Shown here: one piece after another, positions 23,897 through 36,678 of the stretch
How positions within the stretch are numbered: position 1 is the stretch's first letter
How the letters are laid out: every line of letters starts with the position of its first letter
Origin: Mortierella alpina
Lineage: Eukaryota; Mortierellomycota; Mortierellomycetes; Mortierellales; Mortierellaceae
DNA: 64,000 nucleotides
Assembly (NCBI GenBank): GCA_029449245.1
Contig: JANATF010000010.1
Coordinates: 1,178,001 to 1,242,000, forward strand
Reading direction: 5' to 3'
Made by a program: the position numbers and the translations under genes
Notes under the pieces: generated by a model
What the model was told of the DNA's origin: nothing
The model's database searches: none
What the model saw: only the letters and a program-made list of their open reading frames with translations

Positions 23897-26185
23897 ATGG
23901 TCATTCAAAGCAACAACGATGTTGCTGAGGTGCCTCTGGCCCTCGTCTCAAACCCATACCTCGACGACTTGACCGCAAGCCTGAGGGCTCGTCCTATTCC
24001 CTGGGAGGTATGGCTGAAAGCACCTTGCTAGCTCGTTCTCAGAAGCAGCTTCTTTCTTTATCTCAGCGTCGAAGACAGTCTGGCGCTCACCGTCGCTGAT
24101 GCTGCTCTCCTCACCATACTAGGGCTACCAACGCGCCACCCTTATCACTCAGACGGAGTTGAATTATATCAAAGAGGTGGACAAGAAATCGGGCGAAGAC
24201 CTTTCCAGGGTAGTAGACAAAGTAAGACTTGCCTCCTGTATTGATACCCTAATTGTCTCGACAAAGAGGCCAAGGTGTATTGCACTTATTCGGATTCGGA
24301 CGACTGCTTCCCTATTAGGAAGGACGGGTGTACGCCGAGCTGTTCATCAGCCTTCTGCAGAAGCTCGTTCGTGTAGACACTATTCAGTCGATTCTCATCC
24401 TCATTGACGATCTGCTCGTGGGTAATAACTTTGGTGCTTTCTAACTACAACTGTTGCCGTTGCTTTCAAAGAATGAATAATGTCATGAAGGCCATTGAGA
24501 CTCTAGGTGTGCTGACTTCGCACGCTGTCCCCCCTTACTAGATCACGAGGAACGCGCGACATACTTTCTTGAGCTGGAAAAACATGACCCTGGTCTACCA
24601 TACGCTCCGCTGCTAAAGTATGGACTCACAAGACCAATGACCACAGTGTTTGAAAATATGCCTACACACATGTTGATGGGCTAAATGATTGTTTTTATAC
24701 TGTCTCGTGGTGGATGTATGGCAATGGCTAGGTGCTTGCGTAGCGAAGATGATTTTGTGCCACTTAAGGCTAGCAAAATATTGACGGCGCTTTTGTCTGC
24801 CAGCCCAAAGCCCAGTGCAGAAGCAGCACAGGAACTCTTTCGTTGGACTACCGTGCAGCTTCAGAGCAACAATCCGGCCGTTGTAGACTTGGCAGTTCAG
24901 GTCTTGGAATCCGTGTTGAGACAGAGACCCCTGCGACCTGTCTACTGGAACACGCCCCATGCAATGGACGCGCTCGTTAGGCTTTTAAAAACTGATTCGC
25001 CCACACCTCAAATGCAGTATCAAGTCATCTATTGCTTTTGGATCCTCACATTTGATATCAAAATCGCGCAAGAGCTCAATAGGTATGTATTACAGGGGTT
25101 CTGAATGTTTTGCCTTGCGATGGTGAGAGAGCAATGGTGAGAGTGCTATTTTTCACTTACCTATCACCACTTATTTGCGCTGTATAGAAAATACGATGTT
25201 ATCCCTCAGCTAGTAGAGATTGCCAAATCTGCCATCAAGGAAAAAGTTATTCGCGTAATCATCTCAACCTTGCGAGTAAGTATCCATGTAGCTGGTGCTT
25301 TTGCAGTGGCTCAAGCTATTGAGGCGCAGTGATACTTATTGTCATATCGTTGATGTCTAGAACCTTGTTGAAAAGGCGCCCGAGGCGAACCTTGCAGCCA
25401 TGGCAGCAGTCAAACTTTTGACGTTCATGGAGAATTTATCCACACGAAAATGGTCTGATGGCGAGATCCTGGAAGATGTGAATTATCTCAAGACAGAACT
25501 TGAGGAGAATTTCCAGACTCTCACGTAGGTTTTTTTAAGTGATGGGTTGTTGATGGACTCAAGAGTTCCTATGACTAGCTCGCATCTTGACCTTGACGAA
25601 CTGTTGATGAACTGTTTCTAGGACATTTGAGGTTTACCAAGCTGAGTTGTTGTCAGGACGATTGATATGGTCACCACCGCATCAGTCAGATCTGTTCTGG
25701 ACCAAAAACTGGCGTGAGCTCAAGAAGGAAAACTACGCGCTGTTGAAGTAATGGTTTTTACTTTTTTTTTTTGTATAGTCCATGTTGGAAGGTACTTCAT
25801 ACAGATACAATCAAACTTGACACTCAACGTTTTTTTAACGGAATGATCCCTAGGGTTCTTGCTCGTTTGCTCAGCACAGCGTCGGACCCGGTCGTGCTCT
25901 CTGTCGCAGCCAATGATATTGGTCAGTACGTAAAGCGGGACCCCCAGAGCAGAAAGTAAGACATGGCCCCTTTCTCTCTCATCTTGACATCGAGAATTGT
26001 TAGCCGTGGTGGGCATTAACAAAAGATAACCGTTGACACGTTTTTTTTGCTGTTGAATCAGGTTCTTGCAAGAGATTGGCGTCAAACAAAGGATCATGGA
26101 ACTCATGTCACACCCTGACCAGGAAGTGCGATACAACAGCGTCAATGCAAGCTGGTCCTTGATTGGAGGTAGCGGACGCGGATGA
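23897..26185 (+). CDS. VMA13: V-type proton ATPase subunit H
   Basis: Ten exons (23897-24007, 24123-24221, 24319-24421, 24542-24617, 24732-25082, 25188-25275, 25361-25524, 25622-25747, 25854-25955, 26062-26185) join in phase to 447 residues, the normal size. It is an all-helical HEAT/armadillo-type protein: NPYLDDLTASLRARPIPWE at the start, the YQRATLITQTE helix, PLLKCLRSEDDFVPLKASKI in the middle, and the C-terminal domain SDLFWTKNWRELKKENYALL, SVAANDIGQYVKRDPQSRK and HPDQEVRYNSVNA. Subunit H sits between the V1 and V0 sectors and is required for proton pumping and for silencing free V1. This is among the most intron-rich genes of the window. Its 3' end faces the CsbD-like gene. Confidence 0.95.
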
Positions 26186-26307
26186 ACATGGTAGAGAGTG
26201 TTTTCGACCCTGATCACTTTTACCCCACATTTATTCTTTTTTGTAACCAAGAGATGACTTTTTTTTGTGTGCGTGTGTGCCGTCATTCAAACCGCCTACA
26301 AGGCAGA

Positions 26308-26313
26308 AATAAA
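26308..26313 (+). terminator. AATAAA poly(A) signal of VMA13
   Basis: AATAAA 123 bases after the VMA13 stop, only about 95 bases before the stop of the convergent CsbD-like gene, so the two transcripts probably overlap. Confidence 0.5.
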
Positions 26314-26346
26314 GAAGCAGATAGTATCTGAAAAGGATCGTTTGAA

Positions 26347-26352
26347 TTTATT
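26347..26352 (-). terminator. AATAAA poly(A) signal of the CsbD-like gene
   Basis: TTTATT on the plus strand, 54 bases past the minus-strand stop. Confidence 0.5.
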
Positions 26353-26405
26353 AATGGACGTGACATTTGCTAATGCAACTGCAGAGGTGTCCCCGCACGG
26401 GCCAC

Positions 26406-26699
26406 TTAGACATTTCTCTGGATGTCTCCTAACGCCTGGTTGGCCTCGCCTTGAGCTTGCATGGACCGGTCACCAGTGAGTGATCCAATCTTTGCCTGGG
26501 CCTCGCCCTCGACCTTGTGTCCGACACCCTCAGTGTGGATTTTTGCGTCGGCCATACGCTGAGCAGAATCGGCTTGTGCCTTTTGGGCGGCACCGTTCGC
26601 AGCGAGGTTGGTGTTGCCGATAGTCTCACCGACCGTTTGCTTGGCGCCTCCAAGGTAGGAGTTGGCAGTGTTGGACATCTTTTCAGTAAAGTTGGACAT
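26406..26699 (-). CDS. CsbD-like stress protein
   Basis: A single-exon protein of 97 residues, hydrophilic and low in aromatic residues. It has the repeated Ala/Gly/Gln/Lys pattern of the CsbD-like family: YLGGAKQTVGETIGN, HKVEGEAQAKIGSLTGD and QAQGEANQALGDIQ. Bacterial CsbD is a general stress protein; the fungal relatives are small, abundant and stress- or dormancy-linked (one from Ustilago was described as binding mismatched and cruciform DNA). The real function is unsettled. A TATA box about 130 bases upstream and absence of introns fit rapid induction, which is inference. Confidence 0.85.
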   Translation of the reverse strand: MSNFTEKMSNTANSYLGGAKQTVGETIGNTNLAANGAAQKAQADSAQRMADAKIHTEGVGHKVEGEAQAKIGSLTGDRSMQAQGEANQALGDIQRNV

Positions 26700-27050
26700 G
26701 TTTAGAGTAGTTGTGGAGTTTTGAAACGTTTGGCTGGTTTTGGCTTGTTTTGTGGGATGAGGACTTTTTCTTGAGGTGGGAAGAGGATGAAAGAATGAAA
26801 TCCGAAGTTGGGAGTGCAGGGCTGTTTATACAGCTCGAAGGTGACCAAAAGTGATGTCAATGTTGCTTCATTGTGTCGTAATGTGATGATGTCAAATGTT
26901 TATATTTACACGCAAGAGATGAGTACTACGAATTACATGGGGGAGGTGGACGGTGGGTGAGCAGAGAGTGAGGGGGGGGGGGGGTATGCTGGAGCGAAGG
27001 AGAAGGCTCCAAGATCGGGGTCCAATATAAAAAACGTGTCTTGTCTTTTA
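26700..27050. other. Promoter of the CsbD-like gene, with a G13 run
   Basis: Contains the CsbD-like TATA box, and a run of 13 G at 26972-26984 close to the 3' end of the kinesin gene. No gene seen. Confidence 0.5.
26825..26830 (-). promoter_or_regulatory. TATA box of the CsbD-like gene
   Basis: TTTATA on the plus strand reads TATAAA on the minus strand, within a short palindrome-like GCTGTATAAACAGC, about 130 bases before the ATG. Confidence 0.6.
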
Positions 27051-29819
27051 CTATCTGGCGACGGCTCGCTTCGTGGCGGTTCCGATGGTGCAAGAGTTGA
27101 CCTTGGTCGCAAAGCGCAGGGAGCAGAGCGTCTCGTTAAAATTGCTCATCAGTGGCGAGATGTTGACAAACATGAGTGTTTTGCTGTTGCCGCCCAGTGA
27201 GTTCTGGAGCAAATACGTCAGCTTGGAATTGCGGTAGGGCACATGCGGGTCCTTGTTCGCAATGGCATAGATCACATCGCCCAGGCAGCTCAAACTCTTG
27301 TTGATCGCTTGCGTCTCCCTCAGACGGTCTCCAGTTGCACCCGACTGTGACAGGCGTTCTGATCCTGCAAGATCAATTAAGTTCAGGACGCCCTCGCTGG
27401 ACTCGTCCGTGATGGAGTTCTTTCCTGCCAGTCTTAACGTGAACACACTATATTTACATAACAAATAAGGATAGAGTGTTAGAGCAGCATGCAGGCATAT
27501 TTTCCATGGCGGCATTGTGTGAAAAGAATAGCGGTCGACTCACCAATGGCTTCGAGAGGATCGTTCGTTCATTTGCGTAGAACCAACAGACCGGTTATGG
27601 GCTGCCTTCTTCAACAACGCCGCCACCTTCTCGGGCGAGGTGAGAACCACTGTCGTAATGTCCGTGATAGTGGTTTTTCCATTCGGTCCATGGCGAATCT
27701 CGTGTTTCCTTGTTGTATCCAAACCATCGCTTCCCAACAGGTCATTGATGGATTCGTTGTAAATCTCCACGTACTGCCCTTCCATTGTATAGGTCCACCC
27801 CTTGGTTTCCAGTGCCTTGGCAGTCTCATAGATCTGCAGTACAGATCTGGGAATCATGCCCATGCTTTCTCTTGATGCATTCAATGGACCCTCCATGGTA
27901 TGCGTCTTTCCACTGCCCGTCTGACCGTAAGCAAAGATGCAGACATTGTATCCATCCAGTGCAGACTGAACCAGCTGGGAAATTTCTTCAAAGACGTCCT
28001 CCTGCTTGGACGATGGCTGGAAAACTTTGTCAAAGGTGAATGGGTACACCTTCTCGATCTGAGATCCTCGTGCAGACTCGGTCGAGTTTGAAAACTCAAT
28101 TTCGCGCCCCTCTTGGCCCGGATATTTGATCAAGGCTGTCGTGGTCTCTGCTTTCGATGCGCTCTCTGATGAGGACACGGGTCGGACTCTGCAAAATACG
28201 CGAATGTTGCCCTTGAGTTCCTGAATAGTGTTGTGGAGTCGGCGACGAATGGTCTCTTCCTCTCGGATACGCTGCTCCAAAGCCTTGACGAGTGCTTCAG
28301 ACTCTGAGAGTTGTTTTTCAAGACTCTCAATTGTTGACACGCGGTGGGCCAACGTACCCTCAGTTCGTTCAATTTTCAACTTGAGGGCTCTATTGTCGCC
28401 CTCCAGGGCGAGGCACGTTGATGATTGAGTCGATATAGTGGACCGCAGACTGGTGTTCTCCTGCATCTGTGTCTGAAGCTGGGTTTTTGTCGAATGTAAC
28501 CTCGTTTGGAGCTCATCCGTCTCTTGCTTCAATCTCGTCTGAGTCCTTCTGAACTGCTCCATCTCTTCCGTGTGTTGTGACCGCAGGGATTGAATCTCGT
28601 CCGAGTGCTGCTTAGCGATGGACTAGATGACCAAAGAGGTGTAGGGTGTTATTTTTTGTTGTGTTTGGTTTTGTTGTCAAAGACATTAGCTCTAGACAAC
28701 TTCCTTAGTGCTATGAAGTTAGGAGTACTTGCCTGCAAATCTTGCTCGACAAATTGCATCTTTTCCAGTATTTTCTTATTCTCGGTCTCTTTGATTGCAA
28801 CCTTGCCCTCGAGAGTTTTACGGAAAGTTTCAAGCTCGGTGACTATGATTGAACATCATTACTGTGTAAGCCTTTTCAACATGCAATATCAGTCCAGTCT
28901 TCAACTTGTCATCGATAGTGCAGACTTACTCTTGCTCTCGCTTGATTCAAGTTTACTCGACAGATCCGTCATGCTGGTGGTCGATGTTTGAAGTTGATCG
29001 TGTAGTGCTGTTGTCAGCTCCTCCATGTCTGCAAGGCGACCCTTGGTGTCCCACGCTGGCCGCTTCTTTTTTGCGACGAGTGCAGGCGCACGCTGCATCA
29101 TAGCATCCTGTGCCTCCCCGGCCTTTGATTCAGAAGTATTTGAGGATTCACTTGGCGCCGGACTGGGCTGTTGAGTCGGTGCCTTTCCCCGTGTTGTTGT
29201 TACTGCGACTTTTCTTGCACCTCTAGCAGGACCCATCGCTGAGGGTGTCCGAGTTGGTGCAAGTTGACGTGATGTGGTGGATGTGGTGGGCCTTGCGGCA
29301 GCGGCTCCCCTTGACGCAGGTCGGTTGAGCGGTTCCCTGGACGGTGCTCCAAGTCTCGTCCTTGTGGCGCCATGTGTGCCGGGAACTGCTGATCCTATCG
29401 GCCTTCTGGCTGGTGGGCCAGACACGCGAGCTGTAGGTACAGGCCTTGTGTTTGCTGCAGGTCTCTTGGCGCGGTTGTTGGGTGTTGCATCTTCTGCTCC
29501 TCTCTTGACGCCTGCGGCTGTGTTGGTCGCCTTTGGTCCTGCAAAGGTTCCTGCTGCATTGGTCATGCTGGCTTGGTTGTTTTCATAGGCAGCAGCTACT
29601 GCTAGGGCTGTTGCGACAGCGGACGATGCAGATGAGGACGAAGTGATTTTGGTGGGCGGCTTGAGCTTGGAGATCTATGAGCATGCAGACGACAGGTGTT
29701 CAGTGCCTGGAGAACAAAAGCATGGCGAGGAAGCAGGACGCGCGCAGTGTCTGGAATATTACCGAGCGATTGAGCTGTTCTGCAGCACCAGTCGTTGGCT
29801 GTGAGGTGTTTTCGCTCAT
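27051..29819 (-). CDS. Kinesin-14 (C-terminal motor, Kar3/KlpA type)
   Basis: Five exons (29763-29819, 28930-29674, 28733-28842, 27544-28622, 27051-27447) give 795 residues. The N-terminal 230 residues are Ala/Pro/Arg/Thr rich and basic, typical of a microtubule-binding tail. Residues about 240-435 form a coiled coil. The neck motif [15 protein letters not shown] (Gly near 442) directly joins the motor, which defines minus-end-directed kinesin-14. Motor landmarks: P-loop GQTGSGKT at 538-545, switch I NERSSRSH, switch [20 protein letters not shown] and the end [20 protein letters not shown]. Such motors act in spindle assembly and nuclear movement. Intron 3 has a GC donor. The gene is head-to-head with the SelO gene. 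Confidence 0.95.
28623..28732 (-). other. GC-AG intron in the kinesin-14 gene
   Basis: The donor is TTGCAG/GCAAGT and the acceptor CATCTAG/T. It joins VEQDLQ to SIAKQH in phase 0 inside the coiled coil; reading into the intron soon meets a stop. Confidence 0.8.
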
Positions 29820-30107
29820 GGCGATCGATCGGATCCACAGCGGCCTTGTTTTCTTTATTGGCTGTGGGTGGCGAGGCGAGGACGCGTGGTTGTGTGGTTG
29901 TGTGGTTGTGTGGTTGTGCAGGTGTCGCGGATGCCAAGGTGCGGGAGGGAGAGCGAGGGCAGAAATGCGAAGGGCGCGAAGGGCGCGCCTGGGGATAAAC
30001 ACGACAACATCAGCGTCGCAAAAGGCAGTCCCCGCTTGCCCGTGAAATAGCGTGCGACCGCTGGTTTGTCCGCCCCGCGCACCTCCTTCTGAACTGCTCA
30101 GACACAC
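29820..30107. promoter_or_regulatory. Bidirectional promoter of kinesin-14 and SelO
   Basis: 288 bases separate the two start codons. It carries an octamer minisatellite (see separate entry) and no clear TATA box. Confidence 0.55.
29884..29918 (+). repeat. GTGGTTGT minisatellite, about four copies
   Basis: Perfect tandem copies of the octamer GTGGTTGT lie between the kinesin-14 and SelO start codons, in the shared promoter. Confidence 0.8.
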
Positions 30108-32652
<2,545 letters not shown>

Positions 32653-33003
32653 ATTTCATTTGTGCTCGCCTTTGCCACTAGACAAGCGTGTACCATAGTA
32701 TCAAACGAGGGGGGAAAAAACATGTATCTTGCTACAATTTGCGTTTATTCCACGGCATGGGCTCGATATGCAGATAGTTTACAGGGATATGTTATGAAGA
32801 CGGGCAAGAAACGAGCAATGGAATGGGAAAAAGGAAGGGTATAAAAATCTGTGCGCGGGGCTATAAACTTAAGCAGCATGCAATGCGAGGGTGAGTGGAG
32901 AAGACGCTTTGGGATGATAATGGCAGTATGGTTACAAAAAAGGAGGCAGAAGATCGCGAAGGCGATGAGGAGAAAACTCGATTAAAAGAAGGTACCGAGT
33001 CGA
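32653..33003. other. Tail-to-tail spacer between SelO and the Spt23-like gene
   Basis: 350 bases; no ankyrin-type or membrane-segment coding sequence is seen here in any frame, which matters for the shortened Spt23-like protein that ends at 33004. Confidence 0.5.
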
Positions 33004-36000
33004 CTAATAACGCTGTTGTTGTCTCTGCTGCAGCTGCTGCAGCTGTTGCTGTTGTTGTTGGTCCTGCTGAAAATTATTGCTGTATCGCCGCTGGTCAGAT
33101 AGTGTTGGCGTATGCTGGAGTTGCTTCTCCTGCGGGGTCTGGAACAGCAGCTGCGACTGGGGCGACTGCAGCGGGATCGGGGTCAAGGCCTGGGGTGCTG
33201 AAGCAGGAGCTGTCGCCAAGTTTGTGGCGGTCTTGCTGCGTGCGGTGGTCGTCGCTGTCATGGCCCAAGCCGCACTTGTCGTTGGGGCGCAAGAAGACTT
33301 GGCTGCCATCAGCGCCAACGAGTTCTGCTGGACCATCAATGCGTTCTGCTGGTTCACATACTGCTGCTGTTGAGCAGCAGCGGTGCCCATGATACGCATA
33401 GCGACCTGATGGGGTGGTTCAACTCGGCCATTCATCTTCATTCCCAAGACCTGGAGTGCGAGCGCGATCAGGTCTCGGTCGCCTTTGTCCTCCTCATACT
33501 CAAACACCACTCCACCAACGTCGTCATCTCCCTGGTTGTTCGGAAGGTTGTTCGGGATGGTCAAACTGGCGGCCGAAGGTCCTCCAAAGAGATGACTCAT
33601 GGTCCGAGTCAACTCGTTGTTACTGTTACTGTTATTGTGCCTGTTAGAGGCTCCAGCTGGGTCGTGGACTGGGCCAGACGCAGGCGTGTTCAGAGCAGAT
33701 TCGGGACCAAGAGGGCAGCTGTGAGCTTTGACAACCACCGAGCCCGGGTACGCTCTCGGAGGCGCGGTACATATCACGGTTTCAGATCCATAGAACTGCA
33801 CGTTCAGAGCAGGGACGCCATCAAAAGTGGGCACCATGGCTGGGAAGAAGCCACTGCCCAAAAGCGTCACCTCGATCCCACCTTCAACGGATCCCTTGCA
33901 CGGGACGAGCTTCTGGACGCGAGGTTTGTGCAGTCTGTTTAAGATTGCCTGTGTGTGCTGCTGCTGTAACAGTTGGTGGTGCTGGTGCTCATGCTGGTGT
34001 TGGTGCTGCTGCTGTTGCTGGTGAAGCTGGATTTGTTGTTGCTGCTGCTGCTGCTGGTATAATAGAAACTGAGCTGCGGCCGCTTCAGAAGTACTGCCGA
34101 TACCCGCAAGGGATGGTACCGAAGTAGAGGTCGGGGAGAGGTAAGGAGGAGGCGAAGGCGAAGGTGGCATGTTAGTCGAGGGAGCCTTGGGTGAGACCAT
34201 CGGGGAGCTCGCTCCAGAAGCGGTGGTCGATGGGGGCATCACTGCGACACTCTTGTGCGGACGACCGCGTCGTTTTGAGGCCGCAGATGAATCCCCGGCT
34301 GTAAACAGTTCTTGATCGTCCTCCATTGCTCTCGACGCGGTGACTAGGGGCTCGAACTCGATATTTTCCGGTAGTGACACTGGGATCGGGATAAATGCAC
34401 TCGAGGACGGGCTGGTTGCCTGAGTCATAGCGGCTTTCATGTTCTGGAGCGAGTCATTCTCTTCTGTTGCTCGGGTCGGCGTCCATGCATCACGGTTGAG
34501 CTTCGATAGTTGATGATCTTGATGCCGAAAGCCCTGTCGCTGTTGGTGCTGTTGGGAAGTATTTTGCCGCTGGAACGTGTTGAATTCTTGCATCTGAGAA
34601 GCATCCAGGAAGCTCGAGTCAAGCCTTTGTGGACAGGTGACAGTTGCAGAAGTAGTCGAAGGGTATGTAGGCGTAATGGGAGAGCTGAGCGAGTACGGTG
34701 ATGTGGTCGTGGGGTGATATATTGATGACGGAATCGAGAATGACCCGCCCGAGGAGAGGGCAGCGCGCGATACAGACGCAGCCTGTCCCGCGGTGATCAT
34801 GGATTCGTCCAAGGTGGTAAAGTTCTCCATCATGGAGGACGAATCTACACGAAACTGATCTTGGTCCACGAGGGCCTTGCTCGAGAGAACCGAGTTGTCT
34901 GTCTGCATGTGAGCAGAAAACATCTTGGTATCTTGTTCCTGGCAGAGCAAAGACCCGTTGGCGATGATAGCCTGTGCAAATGAAGGGGCAAATGCATTCT
35001 GCTCTCTATCGTTGGCAAAAGGCGATCCGGGCATGAATGGCGACGGCGCTGAAAGGAACTCCCTGGCGGGTGGCTCAAATGTCAGCATCGATGAATGATA
35101 GTCTGAGTACTGTGCGAGATCATGGCTAGTCTTTCGGCGAAAGGATTGCTGCTGGTATGCACGAATGTCGCCCATCATGTTCTCGTCATCATCGTCAACT
35201 CGCCGTTTGCAACCCATACGAAGTTGAGAACCTAACGGGGTCAGGACATCGTGAGATGCCTCTTCGGTCTCGCTGTCATCGTCCTCAACCTTGACTCCAA
35301 TGTGTCGAGGAATAGAATGGCAGGCTTCCAAATCGATGTCGTCACGATCTTCTTCGTCCATATCCTGGTCGTGCGAAAAGCCTGCCTTACTGTCTTGGTG
35401 ATAGTGATGCTGCTGACGATCTTGGTGCTGCATTGGTAGGTGTGGCAAAGCCGGTGTGTTCGGTGATGAGTGTTCCGGACCAGGACGTCTGCTGGACGGC
35501 CCAGTAACAGATTTCGTTAGAATTGGTAGAACTCTCTTGCCGGACTTGTGGTCATCCATCATCATGACTGGATTCGTGAGAATAGAGGCGACGATGGCGC
35601 CTGTGGAATCTCGAGCCGTGAATTGGATCCTAACCACACAATGCATTGGGAGGGAAGTGAAGGGAAAGTCAGCAAAATTGAGGCGAACAGCAACCGAAGG
35701 GGGAAGAAAGGAAGCATGTGCACGTTCTTTTTTCATAGAGGGTAATCGCGCCTCTACTTTAAAATGGCTATCAGCTGAAAATGGATTGTCACCCTCCACT
35801 TGCAACTGGCCCGTAGCGGGAAGCGGGCGATGCACGCCATAGAACGAAGTGTCTGCCCTGGTCAACCTCGATCGTATATTGCAATTTCATTCTGATGCCA
35901 AGAAGGAACACTCACCGGAAGCCGACCTTTTCGTTGTGGTGTCGGCAATAGCATGTGATCCGCGTAGGCAGCATGCATTCGCCTGCGGAGATGTCGATGT

Positions 36001-36678
36001 ATTCTGTGCTGCTAAAGACCATGATCCTGCTTCGCTCCCATGCCTGGTACTGCACAGGGTCTGTGGGCGTAGGCGGGTCACATTCATCCGCATGCGAGAA
36101 GCCGCTTGCATTCTTGTTCTTGGGATTGATGGCTCCAAAGACTGGTATGGAAGCCAGTGGCCCAGGCAACTTGAGGCTTTCCTTTCGGCGATGAGCGCGT
36201 TTGCGCTCTCGACCAATACAGTTGTCACAGCACTCCAAAACTTTGGTCATGTCATGGTCGCAGACGAGCCGGGTATCCAGCGTCAATATCTCTGACTCCA
36301 GAAGGTGTTTATCGCGGCCTAAAGGAGAGCACAAGGACGTTTCGACAAACGATCATTGGATTTAGAATTCATAGAGTACGGACGGTATTACGGGCATCTC
36401 TAAGGCAGTTGCCCGCTTTCAACATAGTGAACTCCTTGAACCATACCGTTGAACTTGTCCATGCGATGCTTTTCCTTGGCGATGAGTGCACGGGGCAATC
36501 GAAGCTGCTTCCAGCCCATGATGGAACCACCATGGACACCTCGGAGGTGGAAGCCAATCTTAAGCTGAGTCTCGACGCGGCACTTGCCATTTTCGGCAGG
36601 AATACCAGAGATCTCTATCTGGAGGCTGCGTGGTTGTGCGGGACGCGATGGTGGTGGATCGAGATAAGGCAATTGCAT
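33004..36678 (-). CDS. SPT23: Spt23/Mga2-type transcription factor with IPT/TIG domain, lacking ankyrin repeats and membrane anchor
   Basis: Three exons (36447-36678, 35916-36318, 33004-35866) give about 1165 residues. The conserved N-terminal domain has CRVETQLKIGFHL, WKQLRLPRALIAKEK and ILTLDTRLV, then a Cys/basic element CCDNCIGRERKRAHRRKE and MLPTRITCYCRHHNEKVGFR, all matching the DNA-binding half of yeast Mga2/Spt23. A long Ser/Gln/His-rich middle follows, with Q and H runs near residues 820-860. The IPT/TIG domain is HKPRVQKLVPCKGSVEGG to about residue 940 (VTLLGSGFFPAM, VICTAPP). A short conserved piece (DRDLIALALQVLGMKMNG) and a Gln-rich end complete it. The yeast proteins continue with ankyrin repeats and a C-terminal membrane segment; here a stop follows the Gln-rich end. 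Exon 3 has two in-frame acceptors 9 bases apart. Confidence 0.9.
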
